A stretch of DNA of 64,000 nucleotides, taken from the NCBI RefSeq assembly GCF_027923465.1, contig NZ_BRLB01000019.1, forward strand, positions 1 to 64,000, written 5' to 3'. Positions 1-7,381 of this stretch are shown one piece after another. The translations under genes were made by a program, and so were the position numbers. Position 1 is the first letter of the stretch; every line of letters starts with the position of its first letter. The notes below the pieces were generated by a model. The model had not been told where the DNA came from. It searched no databases and worked only from the letters and a program-made list of their open reading frames with translations. Origin of the DNA: Vallitalea longa (GTDB lineage: Bacteria > Bacillota > Clostridia > Lachnospirales > Vallitaleaceae).

Positions 1-137
1 TAGAAGTTATTGCATTTTAACAACTGGAGAAGCAACAATAGAAATGATTGAGAAATATATTCGCTCTCAAGCAGGAGTTAAAGATTAAAAACCGTTCCGA
101 TTCATCTCCCTCCTAGTTAGAGGAGGGGGTTTTCTCG
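1..137 (+). mobile_element. End of an IS200/IS605-type insertion sequence
   Basis: The window opens inside a transposase reading frame, followed 18 bases after its stop by a stable hairpin: arms at 106-114 and 121-129 (core CCCTCCT / AGGAGGG) around a six-base loop. Subterminal imperfect palindromes of this kind mark the ends of IS200/IS605 elements, where they are the recognition sites of the single-strand transposase TnpA. The flanking text TTCATCT before and TTTTCTCG after the hairpin is typical, from memory, of clostridial members. The exact outer boundary cannot be fixed without an empty site, so 137 is approximate. No tnpB is visible. Confidence 0.6.
2..88 (+). CDS. tnpA: IS200/IS605-type transposase TnpA, C-terminal end only
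   Basis: The last 28 codons of a reading frame that begins outside the window and stops at TAA 86-88. The visible tail reads SYCILTTGEATIEMIEKYI followed by RSQ. It fits the conserved C-terminus of Y1 (HUH) transposases, an SYF/C...TTG..T.E.I..YI..Q pattern in the helix that normally carries the catalytic tyrosine region. TnpA excises and reinserts a single-stranded circle using terminal hairpins, and one such hairpin lies just downstream. Only the end is visible, so intactness cannot be judged. Confidence 0.6.
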   Translation, partial: RSYCILTTGEATIEMIEKYIRSQAGVKD

Positions 138-165
138 AAACATCTAGATAAAATATCTAAATTAA

Positions 166-585
166 TTAATAAGAGTAAATAATTGTAGCATGGCCATGAG
201 TACTAGGAATACTTGAATGAATATCAACTGTTACTTTGGTTTTATGCCAAAAGCTTGTTGAAATATTACAAATAACTGCTTGTCCAATGGTTATATTATC
301 CCAATGGCCGCCACCACCATCACTGGAGTTAACAGTGGCACTAAATATTGCATCAGGACTGTTTATAGTACAAGAGATGTTAATAGTAACACCAGCCCCA
401 TATTGCTCAATCTCATAATGATAATTACCATTTGCATCTAAATCAAAATCAATTTCCTGAGTTCCAGAACTTTTTAATGAAACTGGTTTCGTAGAATCAT
501 TGATTGTATTTGATTTATAAGCCTGTAGAGTTGATTGTAAATCATTGCGAACGCCTTCAAAAATAGACTTAAAGACTTTATCCAT
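166..585 (-). CDS. Hypothetical small beta-rich protein
   Basis: A 139-residue protein of unknown function; I recognise no family. The start is chosen at 585 because GGAGGTG lies seven bases upstream, although the frame stays open to 642. The N-terminal ~35 residues are a likely helix (MDKVFKSIFEGVRNDLQSTL). The rest is rich in Ser, Thr, Asn, Ile and Val with alternating polar and apolar residues, suggesting a beta-sandwich, and carries a GGGG run near residue 95. There is no signal peptide or membrane segment. It is a single-gene unit with its own strong promoter (631-659) and lies beside an IS end, so acquisition by transfer is possible. Confidence 0.55.
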   Translation of the reverse strand: MDKVFKSIFEGVRNDLQSTLQAYKSNTINDSTKPVSLKSSGTQEIDFDLDANGNYHYEIEQYGAGVTINISCTINSPDAIFSATVNSSDGGGGHWDNITIGQAVICNISTSFWHKTKVTVDIHSSIPSTHGHATIIYSY

Positions 586-607
586 ATGTACACCTCCAAA
601 ATGACAT

Positions 608-669
608 TTAATGCGCAAGTACTTAAAATCATAATAACACAACGTTCATTAATGTGCAAGTATTTAAAA
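608..669. repeat. Pair of 21-bp direct repeats bracketing a -10 box
   Basis: Two copies, TTAATGCGCAAGTACTTAAAA at 608-628 and a copy at 649-669, differ at two positions and are spaced 41 bp, close to four helical turns. One copy covers the -35 hexamer and the other lies just downstream of the -10 of the promoter for the gene at 166-585. This arrangement is what is expected for a two-site operator bound cooperatively or by a looping repressor. The regulator is not identified. Confidence 0.6.
631..659 (-). promoter_or_regulatory. Sigma-A type promoter for the 166-585 gene
   Basis: On the minus strand TTGCAC (654-659), a 17-base spacer, then TATTAT (631-636). The -35 lies inside the upstream copy of a direct repeat, so transcription is probably repressed or activated by a protein binding these repeats. 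Confidence 0.65.
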
Positions 670-735
670 AATAACATTAAAAAACAAATTCATCATAATA
701 GAATGAAAATATAGCAAATTGCTTCACAGTAATAC

Positions 736-778
736 AAAAAAACAACCTTGAGATAAATATATAGACCTCAAGGTTGTT
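736..778 (-). terminator. Intrinsic terminator after the nag operon
   Basis: A perfect 12-bp inverted repeat, AACAACCTTGAG at 741-752 against 767-778. On the minus strand it is followed by seven T residues. It ends the transcript of the CBM9-like gene at 873-1505. A shorter T run on the other side could give weak plus-strand termination. Confidence 0.8.
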
Positions 779-872
779 TTCTCATTAATTTTGACTTGAC
801 TCTTCGGTTCACAAACTGTCTTTATGGCTGGTTATTTAGTCTTTTAGAAAAACATGTTAATCGGGTTTGGTA

Positions 873-1505
873 TTAACTGGTTACTAATTTCCCAAATTGT
901 TTAGGCAAATGAAAATTAGGATACTCGAATTCTATATTGTTCCAAGTAGCATATTGTGGTTCTGTTTTACCACCACATCTATAGAAATTACCGTACCAAG
1001 TCTCATTCTCATACTGAATTCGTTTACCACTCATCTCTTCTAGTACCTCTATAGGTATCGCTATTAACAATTCCCAGTACCTATCATCTTCTGCTTCATT
1101 TTTTGTTTCTGTTTGTATGGAGGAAGTTATGTTTATCCTATTTGCTTGCTTTTCATTACAAAATACTCTATTACCTTCTTCATCTTTATAACTCATATGT
1201 AATACTCCACAGCAGTTTATTTCAATATTGAAATATCCTCCACCTAGATTATCTTCAGGTGTAACAAAAAATTCGAAACAACTATCTAAATAAACATCAC
1301 CATTTAATTTGGTTTCCTTACTATAACTATGAATATCTTCACAATACGCTTTTATTTTAATATAATTTTCATGTATTAAAGTTTTCACGTGGGTAGTCTG
1401 TTTCAGTCCTTTTTCATACCAAGGATAGTTATCAATAGTCAATCCTTCAATGTTGTCCCAATTAATGTTCTTTTCTTTAACCATCTTAACATTGTATTGA
1501 TTCAT
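873..1505 (-). CDS. CBM9-like carbohydrate-binding family protein
   Basis: A 210-residue protein resembling the stand-alone family 9-like carbohydrate-binding domain seen in many gut and soil anaerobes. Recognition rests on the central pattern YLDSCFEFFVTPE, the following GGYFNIEINCCG, and the C-terminal GNFYRCGG..EPQYATWNNIEFEYPNFHLP segment. No signal peptide is present, so it appears cytoplasmic although the fold usually binds glycans outside the cell. It is the last gene of the N-acetylglucosamine operon, 15 bases after nagB, with an AAGGAG site before its ATG. Its role there (sugar sensing, or processing of an imported oligosaccharide) is not known. The family call is fairly sure; the function is not. 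Confidence 0.7.
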   Translation of the reverse strand: MNQYNVKMVKEKNINWDNIEGLTIDNYPWYEKGLKQTTHVKTLIHENYIKIKAYCEDIHSYSKETKLNGDVYLDSCFEFFVTPEDNLGGGYFNIEINCCGVLHMSYKDEEGNRVFCNEKQANRINITSSIQTETKNEAEDDRYWELLIAIPIEVLEEMSGKRIQYENETWYGNFYRCGGKTEPQYATWNNIEFEYPNFHLPKQFGKLVTS

Positions 1506-1520
1506 AGCTTCTCCTTTTTA

Positions 1521-2279
1521 TCATATTTTATCTTGTATATACTCAGCTGCTTCTTTATCAAGTATCAGTATGACATGTGGATGTAATTGTAAAATAGAAG
1601 CAGGTACATTAGGTGAAATTTCTCCAAATAACATTTTGTCTATTATCTTGGCTTTAGCTTCTCCATTGGCTAAAAGTACTATTTTCTTTGACTGCATTAT
1701 TGTTTTCATTCCCATACTTATTGCTTCTTTTGGTACTTCATCTATTGAATCAAAGAATCTTGAATTAGCTTTTATGGTTTCTTCATCAAGCTTTACTTTA
1801 TGAGTTCCTGATTCAAATGTTAAATCAGGTTCATTAAAACCAATATGTCCATTTGTACCAATACCTAACACCTGTAGATCTATGCCTCCAGAATTATATA
1901 TTTTATGGTCATACTCATAACACTCTTTTTCTATATCTTCAGCTCTTCCGTTAGGTATATTGATATTATCCTCACTAATATTAATATGATTGAATAGATT
2001 ATTCTTCATATAATAATAATAACTTTGATCATTAGTTCTATCTATAGGATAATATTCATCTAGATTGAAAGATTTCACTTCACTGAAATCCACTTCATCA
2101 TCTTCATACATTTTTACTAACTCTTGGTACATTCCTACTGGAGTTCCACCAGTAGCTAATCCCAAAATGCTATTGGGCTTTAGATTCACTTGTGAAGCTA
2201 CAATCGTTGCTGCTTTCTTACTCATCTCTTCATATGTGTTTGCTACAATTATCCTCATACCTCTAATTTGATTTTTCAT
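1521..2279 (-). CDS. nagB: Glucosamine-6-phosphate deaminase
   Basis: Converts glucosamine-6-phosphate to fructose-6-phosphate and ammonia, the step that feeds amino sugar into glycolysis. The sequence shows the sugar-phosphate loop LGLATGGTP (39-47), FNLDEYYPI (71-79, with the catalytic Asp74) and GIGTNGHIGFNEP (139-151, with the proton-relay His145). Length (252 residues) is normal for the short bacterial NagB class. The start at 2279 is chosen for an AAAGGAAAG site 10-11 bases upstream; a Met at 2258 (MRIIVAN) is where family alignments begin and is an alternative. The gene overlaps the end of nagA by 17 bases, implying translational coupling. Confidence 0.95.
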   Translation of the reverse strand: MKNQIRGMRIIVANTYEEMSKKAATIVASQVNLKPNSILGLATGGTPVGMYQELVKMYEDDEVDFSEVKSFNLDEYYPIDRTNDQSYYYYMKNNLFNHINISEDNINIPNGRAEDIEKECYEYDHKIYNSGGIDLQVLGIGTNGHIGFNEPDLTFESGTHKVKLDEETIKANSRFFDSIDEVPKEAISMGMKTIMQSKKIVLLANGEAKAKIIDKMLFGEISPNVPASILQLHPHVILILDKEAAEYIQDKI

Positions 2280-3411
2280 ATAATGTCTTTCCTTTCCCAA
2301 TAGTATAATATATGTTTAATTCATCATCGATAACTGCAATATCTGCATCTTTACCAATTTCTAAAGAACCTTTTCTATCATCTACACCTATATATTTAGC
2401 TTGATTGATAGTAACTAAATCAATAACTTTTTCTAATTCGTATTCAGTGTATTTTGTAAAATTATATACTGCTCGGTTCAATTTCAATGAACTACCTGCT
2501 ATAGTTCCATTAGATAACATGCACTTACCATTTTTTAATGTTACATCTTGTCCTCCAAGCTGATATTCTCCATCACTGAGTCCAGCTCCCATAATAGCAT
2601 CTGTAATCAATAATATTTTATCAACACCTTTTATTCTTGCTATCAAACTAAATAAAACAGGATCAACATGAATAGTATCTGCTATTAATTCACATCTTAT
2701 ATCAGAATTCATTACAGCCCCAACTACACCAGGTTTTCTGTGATGAAGTCCTGTCATAGCATTAAATAAATGTGTTGATGAACAAATTCCTTTTTCGATT
2801 CCTTTAATTGCTTCATCATATGTAGCTGCTGAATGCCCCATAGAAAATTTTATATCATATTCTTTTGTATATTTATCTATGAATTCAAGAGCTCCTTTTA
2901 CCTCAGGTGCGATAGTAATAATTTTTATTATATCTTCATAACCTTCTATTACACTTGAATGTGGTTCAATAATAAATTCTTCTGACTGTGCTCCTTTGAA
3001 TTTCTCACTTATGAAAGGTCCTTCTAAGTGAGTACCTAACACTTCTGCTCCATAACTTTTGTCTTCTATAATTTCTTTAATTGTCTGGAGTGATTTCCTT
3101 ATAATTGGTACATCCATTGTCATGGTTGTTGGTAAAAATGATGTTACTCCATTTTCTGCAATCAATCTACTTATGGTCCTTAATCCATTGATATCTCCTT
3201 CCATAGTATCATGCCCTTTATATCCATGGATATGTACATCAATAAAACCAGGCACCACATAATTGCCTTTTGCATCAATTATTTCTAGTTCAGTATAATC
3301 ATCTATCTGATTGCTATCAATAATTTCGCTGATTGTCTCATTGAAAATAATTGCTTTGTTTTCTATGAACCTACCATCAATTAAAATTTTTCCGTTTTTA
3401 ATACATTTCAT
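2263..3411 (-). CDS. nagA: N-acetylglucosamine-6-phosphate deacetylase
   Basis: Removes acetate from N-acetylglucosamine-6-phosphate, giving the substrate of NagB. It is an amidohydrolase-superfamily TIM barrel of 382 residues, the usual length. Visible metal and active-site motifs are GFIDVHIHG (55-63), HLEGPF (Glu130 as metal ligand), GHSAA (His193), STHLFNAM (His214) and LLITDAIMGAG with the catalytic Asp271. AAAGGGTG lies before the ATG. It is preceded by a ROK regulator and overlaps nagB. No importer or kinase for N-acetylglucosamine lies next to it, so the phosphorylated sugar must come from elsewhere, for example a PTS. Confidence 0.95.
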   Translation of the reverse strand: MKCIKNGKILIDGRFIENKAIIFNETISEIIDSNQIDDYTELEIIDAKGNYVVPGFIDVHIHGYKGHDTMEGDINGLRTISRLIAENGVTSFLPTTMTMDVPIIRKSLQTIKEIIEDKSYGAEVLGTHLEGPFISEKFKGAQSEEFIIEPHSSVIEGYEDIIKIITIAPEVKGALEFIDKYTKEYDIKFSMGHSAATYDEAIKGIEKGICSSTHLFNAMTGLHHRKPGVVGAVMNSDIRCELIADTIHVDPVLFSLIARIKGVDKILLITDAIMGAGLSDGEYQLGGQDVTLKNGKCMLSNGTIAGSSLKLNRAVYNFTKYTEYELEKVIDLVTINQAKYIGVDDRKGSLEIGKDADIAVIDDELNIYYTIGKGKTLYEKSN

Positions 3412-3522
3412 GTAATCACCCTTTCAAAGTATTATTTAATGCATATATAATTAATGATTATCATTTTAATATATATTTATTATTGTTTCTTCTTTCGTTA
3501 CCTTCATTTACGATAGATATAA

Positions 3523-4695
3523 TCAGTCGAGTATATCATTGATTGTTATTTCTATAGCAATATTGACAGCTCCTATCAAACTAGATTCTTTCCCTCTGGC
3601 AATATTGACAGATGTGTGAAATGGAACTAATTGAGATACTACTTCATTAATTTTATTAATTACTGATTCATGTAGATTAGGTATATCTCCGCTAATGATA
3701 ACATTTTCAATATCTAGTAAAGACGTTATATTAGCAATAGTTATGCCTAAGTACATGGATACTTTCTCTATCAGTTGTTGACAATAAGTATCACCTTGTT
3801 TTAATGCTATTGCAAAATTACGCATTGATATGTTATCAATATTGCCATTACACAATTTGTACAATATACTTTGATTTATTTTGTTGAAATCTTTTTTTAT
3901 GATTTTGATTATACCTGTCTTAGATGCTACTTCTTCAATATTTACATAATTACCATCAGCTTGAATATTGGGTATAGTGAAACCTATTTCCCCTGCACCC
4001 TTTCTATCACCTTCATATAATTTACCGTTAATTATCAATCCTGCTCCAATACCTACATCTACACTTATATATAAAAGATTATCTATGTCCAACAATCCTG
4101 TAATTATTCGTTCCCCGATTACAGCTAAATTTATATCATTCTTAATTATGGTCTTAGCATCAAATGCTTTCTCTATAGCATTAGTCAGTTTCTTTAATTT
4201 TATCTGGTTAACTTTCTCTGAAAGAATATTGGGAAACGTTCCATTACTTATAATTCCTGGATAAGATATGCCTATACAATAAATATCTGATTTCACGATA
4301 TTGTTGTTGTGTAAAAAATCTTCTATGAAAGCTAAACAATCTATGTCATCTGGATGATTATATTCAATATCCAATGTATATTTCACATTACACAATAAGT
4401 CGCCAAGAGTTATTTTAAATCGTCTCTTGGAAATATCTATTCCCAACACGTATTTGAAATCTTTATTAAAGTTGACCAGAATGGATTTCTTACCTAATTC
4501 GTTATCACCTTTACCCTCTTCAATCAAAATATTCTCTTCTATTAATTCGTTAGTGTTTTTTGATATGGTTGGCTTACTAACTTCAAGTATCTTAGCTAAA
4601 TCAGCTCTTGACGTTGCACCATTATGCATCAGATATTTTACTATAGCTTTTTGATTATTCTTTTTTACCATTGATTGGTTTCCAGCATGAGTCAT
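3523..4695 (-). CDS. ROK-family transcriptional regulator (NagC/XylR type)
   Basis: A 390-residue regulator with an N-terminal winged helix (about 12-65, TSRADLAKILEVSKPTISK) and a ROK sugar-kinase-like domain (about 80-385; YVLGIDIS and the VDVGIGAGLIINGKLY loop are visible). It probably senses N-acetylglucosamine-6-phosphate or glucosamine-6-phosphate, inferred from its place upstream of nagA-nagB. Odd point: the ROK zinc site, normally a CxCGxxGCxE run after GEIGH, is replaced by GEIGFTIPNIQADGNYVNIEE with no cysteines, so the structural zinc appears lost. It has its own promoter with an inverted repeat just downstream of the -10, suggesting autoregulation. Confidence 0.9.
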   Translation of the reverse strand: MTHAGNQSMVKKNNQKAIVKYLMHNGATSRADLAKILEVSKPTISKNTNELIEENILIEEGKGDNELGKKSILVNFNKDFKYVLGIDISKRRFKITLGDLLCNVKYTLDIEYNHPDDIDCLAFIEDFLHNNNIVKSDIYCIGISYPGIISNGTFPNILSEKVNQIKLKKLTNAIEKAFDAKTIIKNDINLAVIGERIITGLLDIDNLLYISVDVGIGAGLIINGKLYEGDRKGAGEIGFTIPNIQADGNYVNIEEVASKTGIIKIIKKDFNKINQSILYKLCNGNIDNISMRNFAIALKQGDTYCQQLIEKVSMYLGITIANITSLLDIENVIISGDIPNLHESVINKINEVVSQLVPFHTSVNIARGKESSLIGAVNIAIEITINDILD

Positions 4696-4720
4696 AAAAA
4701 ATACTCCTTGATATATAGTT

Positions 4721-4773
4721 AGTAAAGTTTATTTACTTATTATTATAATACTAACTTTTCATACCATTGTCAA
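4721..4773 (-). promoter_or_regulatory. Promoter and probable operator of the ROK regulator
   Basis: On the minus strand a consensus TTGACA (4768-4773), 17-base spacer and TATTAT (4745-4750). Just downstream of the -10 lies the inverted repeat AGTAAATAAACTTTACT (4721-4737), with six-base arms around five bases. A wider GTTAGT/ACTAAC pair spans 4718-4755. ROK repressors bind such A/T-rich palindromes, so this is the likely autoregulatory operator. Confidence 0.7.
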
Positions 4774-4865
4774 CATTATAAGTCAAAAATATACCAATTT
4801 TTAATTACCACTATTAATTTTTTTATAAATAAATAGAAAAAGGTTATTCCTAATAATTTCAATAA

Positions 4866-4906
4866 TAAAAGAAGACGATTCAATCCTCTTGGATAACAAT
4901 CGTCTT
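4866..4906 (-). terminator. Terminator of the ceramidase gene
   Basis: A nine-base inverted repeat AAGACGATT (4872-4880) against AATCGTCTT (4898-4906). On the minus strand it is followed by a T-rich stretch. It lies 70 bases beyond the stop of the ceramidase gene at 4979. Confidence 0.65.
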
Positions 4907-4978
4907 TTATAATATTATTTATTTAATTATAATAAACTCAATCTCTATATATTCACTAGATTAACAACCATACCTATA

Positions 4979-7105
4979 TCAATTAACTTGAAATTCATTG
5001 GATACTCCATCAAAATCACAAATTTTTCCTGTCCATCCATTTTTATATGCCCCATGATGAACTATTCTATAAATTCCATCAAGTGTATCTTCTGGAATTG
5101 TCCATTTGATTTTTGCAAGAGAACTTCCCCATACTGGATCTTTTCTTATCCATTTGTATTTCGTTTCAAAATCCCAATCGTTAGCGATAGTTATCCATTC
5201 ACCATCAACCTTATGTTGAACTTCCAAGTAAGTTGATTGTATCTTCAAATCATTCTTAGGATGTCCAGTCCAAAAACTAACAGTAACAGTTTCACCAGTA
5301 TTGTAAGAAGAGTCTACTTGTTGTTCAACATCACCGAATTCTTTTCCTATTGGAACATTGTCTAGTACTACTCCTGTTTGGAAACACATCTGCTCATCAA
5401 TCAGATTACGAGGTGTAGGACCAGAATCTGTTACTGCACCACTTTTCATATCATTAGCTAACCCATGAAACTCTTGAATATATGCTGGTAATGTCCACTT
5501 TCCAAAATGGGTTGATGCCCCTTCATAATGCTGTACATCATATTCTTCAGGTGTCGCTACATAACCACTATATGCATTAGATAACCCTGCTATAACAACC
5601 GTATGATCTATATCTGAACCACTATCCATTGTTTTTTTAATAATCGACTTAAGTCTTCTTCCAGACATTGATGTGAATTCAGCTGGAACAGCTACTAATA
5701 CTAATTGTCCAATCTGTACAATCTGTACTGGTAGTATCTCTGGCGTCCATGGATATGGTTCTCCTTTACCAGTAGCGAAAAGTATTGGTTTTGGATAATG
5801 TTCATCCCAGAGTTCAGGGTATTTCAAACCATTTACAGTATTGATTTCAGGTATTATATTGAGGAATTGTTGAGCGGTCTTTACTAAGTTGCACCCCTCC
5901 TCTATAGGATATTCATCTGCTTTCATTCCTTCATGAAACATGTCTATATTACTTGGTCCATCTTCTGCACCGCATGCAAAAGAATATCCAATAGCCGCAT
6001 CATAAGTTGCCATCATATCATCTTCTGATATTTCTGTAGGTACTTCACTATATGATTTATAGTTGATATATTCAGGTGCAATATCTATATCAGAAAAATC
6101 TATATATTTATGCCTATAATCAATACTTCCATCTATAAGTGTATAAGCTCCATCACTAAGTTCACAACATTTCTCATATTGTTGTTCTCCTGCATACTTG
6201 GTGCTTTCAAAGTCATTGTCTCCATATCCTTGTTCACCACCATAAATATTAGGTGAAGAATCTCCACAATCACTTTGCGCAAAAGCTGCTATAAAAGTTT
6301 TCTCCGCCATATATTCTGTACCCATATCATTTTCAAATAAATAAGAAGCATAACCTTTATTATCGCTGGATATCAAGTGGTTATCATTACCCATTGATGT
6401 TGGATGAATAGGGAACCAATTAATTATACCTAATAATTCATCATCACTATTCTTCAAATTAAGCATCACCATATCTCTATCAACATCATCTTCAAACATA
6501 TCTCTCTCAGCCTCTTCATTATTATTGTAAGCTTCTATAGACCTGTTGATACTTGTCCCTTGAAGTGTTGAAGAATTAATCTCAATATAGCCTGGTTCCA
6601 AGTTATTATGAGCTCTTACTATAGATTGGTATATACCATCTACTATGCACTCATAATTTTGTTCAATATACCCATAAGCCGATATATTGTATAACGCATA
6701 ATGCGAATGACCAGCTGGTCCACTATGTGTATGAGTAGCGCTTAATAATACGTTCTCATCTCTATATAAGTCACCATAAGTTTTGTGTAATTTCCTCATT
6801 ACTCCTTGTTTTACACCTTGAAATATTTGTCCCAGATCTGCGCTGACAAATACAACTCTTTTATCTTCATTCGTTATTACAAATGCTCTTGAACGAAGCC
6901 TCATATGTATTCCACCAGTCGTTTGATCACTACTGGCATACCCCATCATAACAACTTCTGCCGCAGGTCCTGTTATGTCATATATTCCTGTACCTATATT
7001 GAAATTACTTGTGTTTTCATTAGCATATGAAGCATGAGATGTAGATATAACTAGTAACATTATGGAGCATAAAATTACAACAGATTTCTTAATAAACATT
7101 AACAT
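4979..7105 (-). CDS. Secreted neutral/alkaline ceramidase family protein
   Basis: A 708-residue protein of the neutral ceramidase family, which hydrolyses the N-acyl bond of ceramides to release sphingosine and fatty acid. It starts with a signal peptide (about 1-28; basic MFIKKS, hydrophobic VVILCSIMLLVIS, then SHASYA) and so is exported. Family features are the N-terminal GTGIYDITGPAAEVVMMGYA, the zinc-site segment LLSATHTHSGP, the Ser-containing loop NHLISSDNKGYAS, and a C-terminal immunoglobulin-like domain from about 570. AAGGAGGGG stands before the ATG. It is monocistronic. The likely substrate is environmental sphingolipid, since the bacterium itself is unlikely to make ceramide; that is inference. 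Confidence 0.9.
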   Translation of the reverse strand: MLMFIKKSVVILCSIMLLVISTSHASYANENTSNFNIGTGIYDITGPAAEVVMMGYASSDQTTGGIHMRLRSRAFVITNEDKRVVFVSADLGQIFQGVKQGVMRKLHKTYGDLYRDENVLLSATHTHSGPAGHSHYALYNISAYGYIEQNYECIVDGIYQSIVRAHNNLEPGYIEINSSTLQGTSINRSIEAYNNNEEAERDMFEDDVDRDMVMLNLKNSDDELLGIINWFPIHPTSMGNDNHLISSDNKGYASYLFENDMGTEYMAEKTFIAAFAQSDCGDSSPNIYGGEQGYGDNDFESTKYAGEQQYEKCCELSDGAYTLIDGSIDYRHKYIDFSDIDIAPEYINYKSYSEVPTEISEDDMMATYDAAIGYSFACGAEDGPSNIDMFHEGMKADEYPIEEGCNLVKTAQQFLNIIPEINTVNGLKYPELWDEHYPKPILFATGKGEPYPWTPEILPVQIVQIGQLVLVAVPAEFTSMSGRRLKSIIKKTMDSGSDIDHTVVIAGLSNAYSGYVATPEEYDVQHYEGASTHFGKWTLPAYIQEFHGLANDMKSGAVTDSGPTPRNLIDEQMCFQTGVVLDNVPIGKEFGDVEQQVDSSYNTGETVTVSFWTGHPKNDLKIQSTYLEVQHKVDGEWITIANDWDFETKYKWIRKDPVWGSSLAKIKWTIPEDTLDGIYRIVHHGAYKNGWTGKICDFDGVSNEFQVN

Positions 7106-7381
7106 ACATAACCCCTCCTTGTCCTAATGATATAATATATTCTTGTATACTACTATTTATGAATGTACTAAATGGGACAGGGTATAGATAGTAATTGATT
7201 CTTTTGTTTTAGATTATAAAAGATATTTATGGTGAGTACTTACTTAATATTAGTTTGTTTTGGAGGGGAATGTTTTTGTTTTTTTAGGGAGCGAGAATTT
7301 AGGTAGTATAAATATAAAATTATAATTAGTTTTTATTAGGGGGCTAACGGATATGTACGTAAATCCTATCCCCATAAACAC
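7106..7381. other. Intergenic region with one end of a flanking repeat
   Basis: No gene is seen. The stretch 7341-7360 read on the minus strand (ACGTACATATCCGTTAGCCC) matches 16 of 20 bases of the plus-strand sequence at 11894-11913, beyond the other end of the ABC/two-component module. Around it, GGGG and CCCC blocks form an imperfect hairpin (about 7339-7373) that could terminate the histidine kinase transcript, though a clear T tract is lacking. Confidence 0.5.

Noticed and set aside
3452-3470. Fur-box-like sequence (AATGATAATCATT core) before nagA
   Set aside because: About 15 of 19 positions fit the Fur consensus on the minus strand, but the consensus is itself A+T-rich and an amino-sugar operon gives no functional support.
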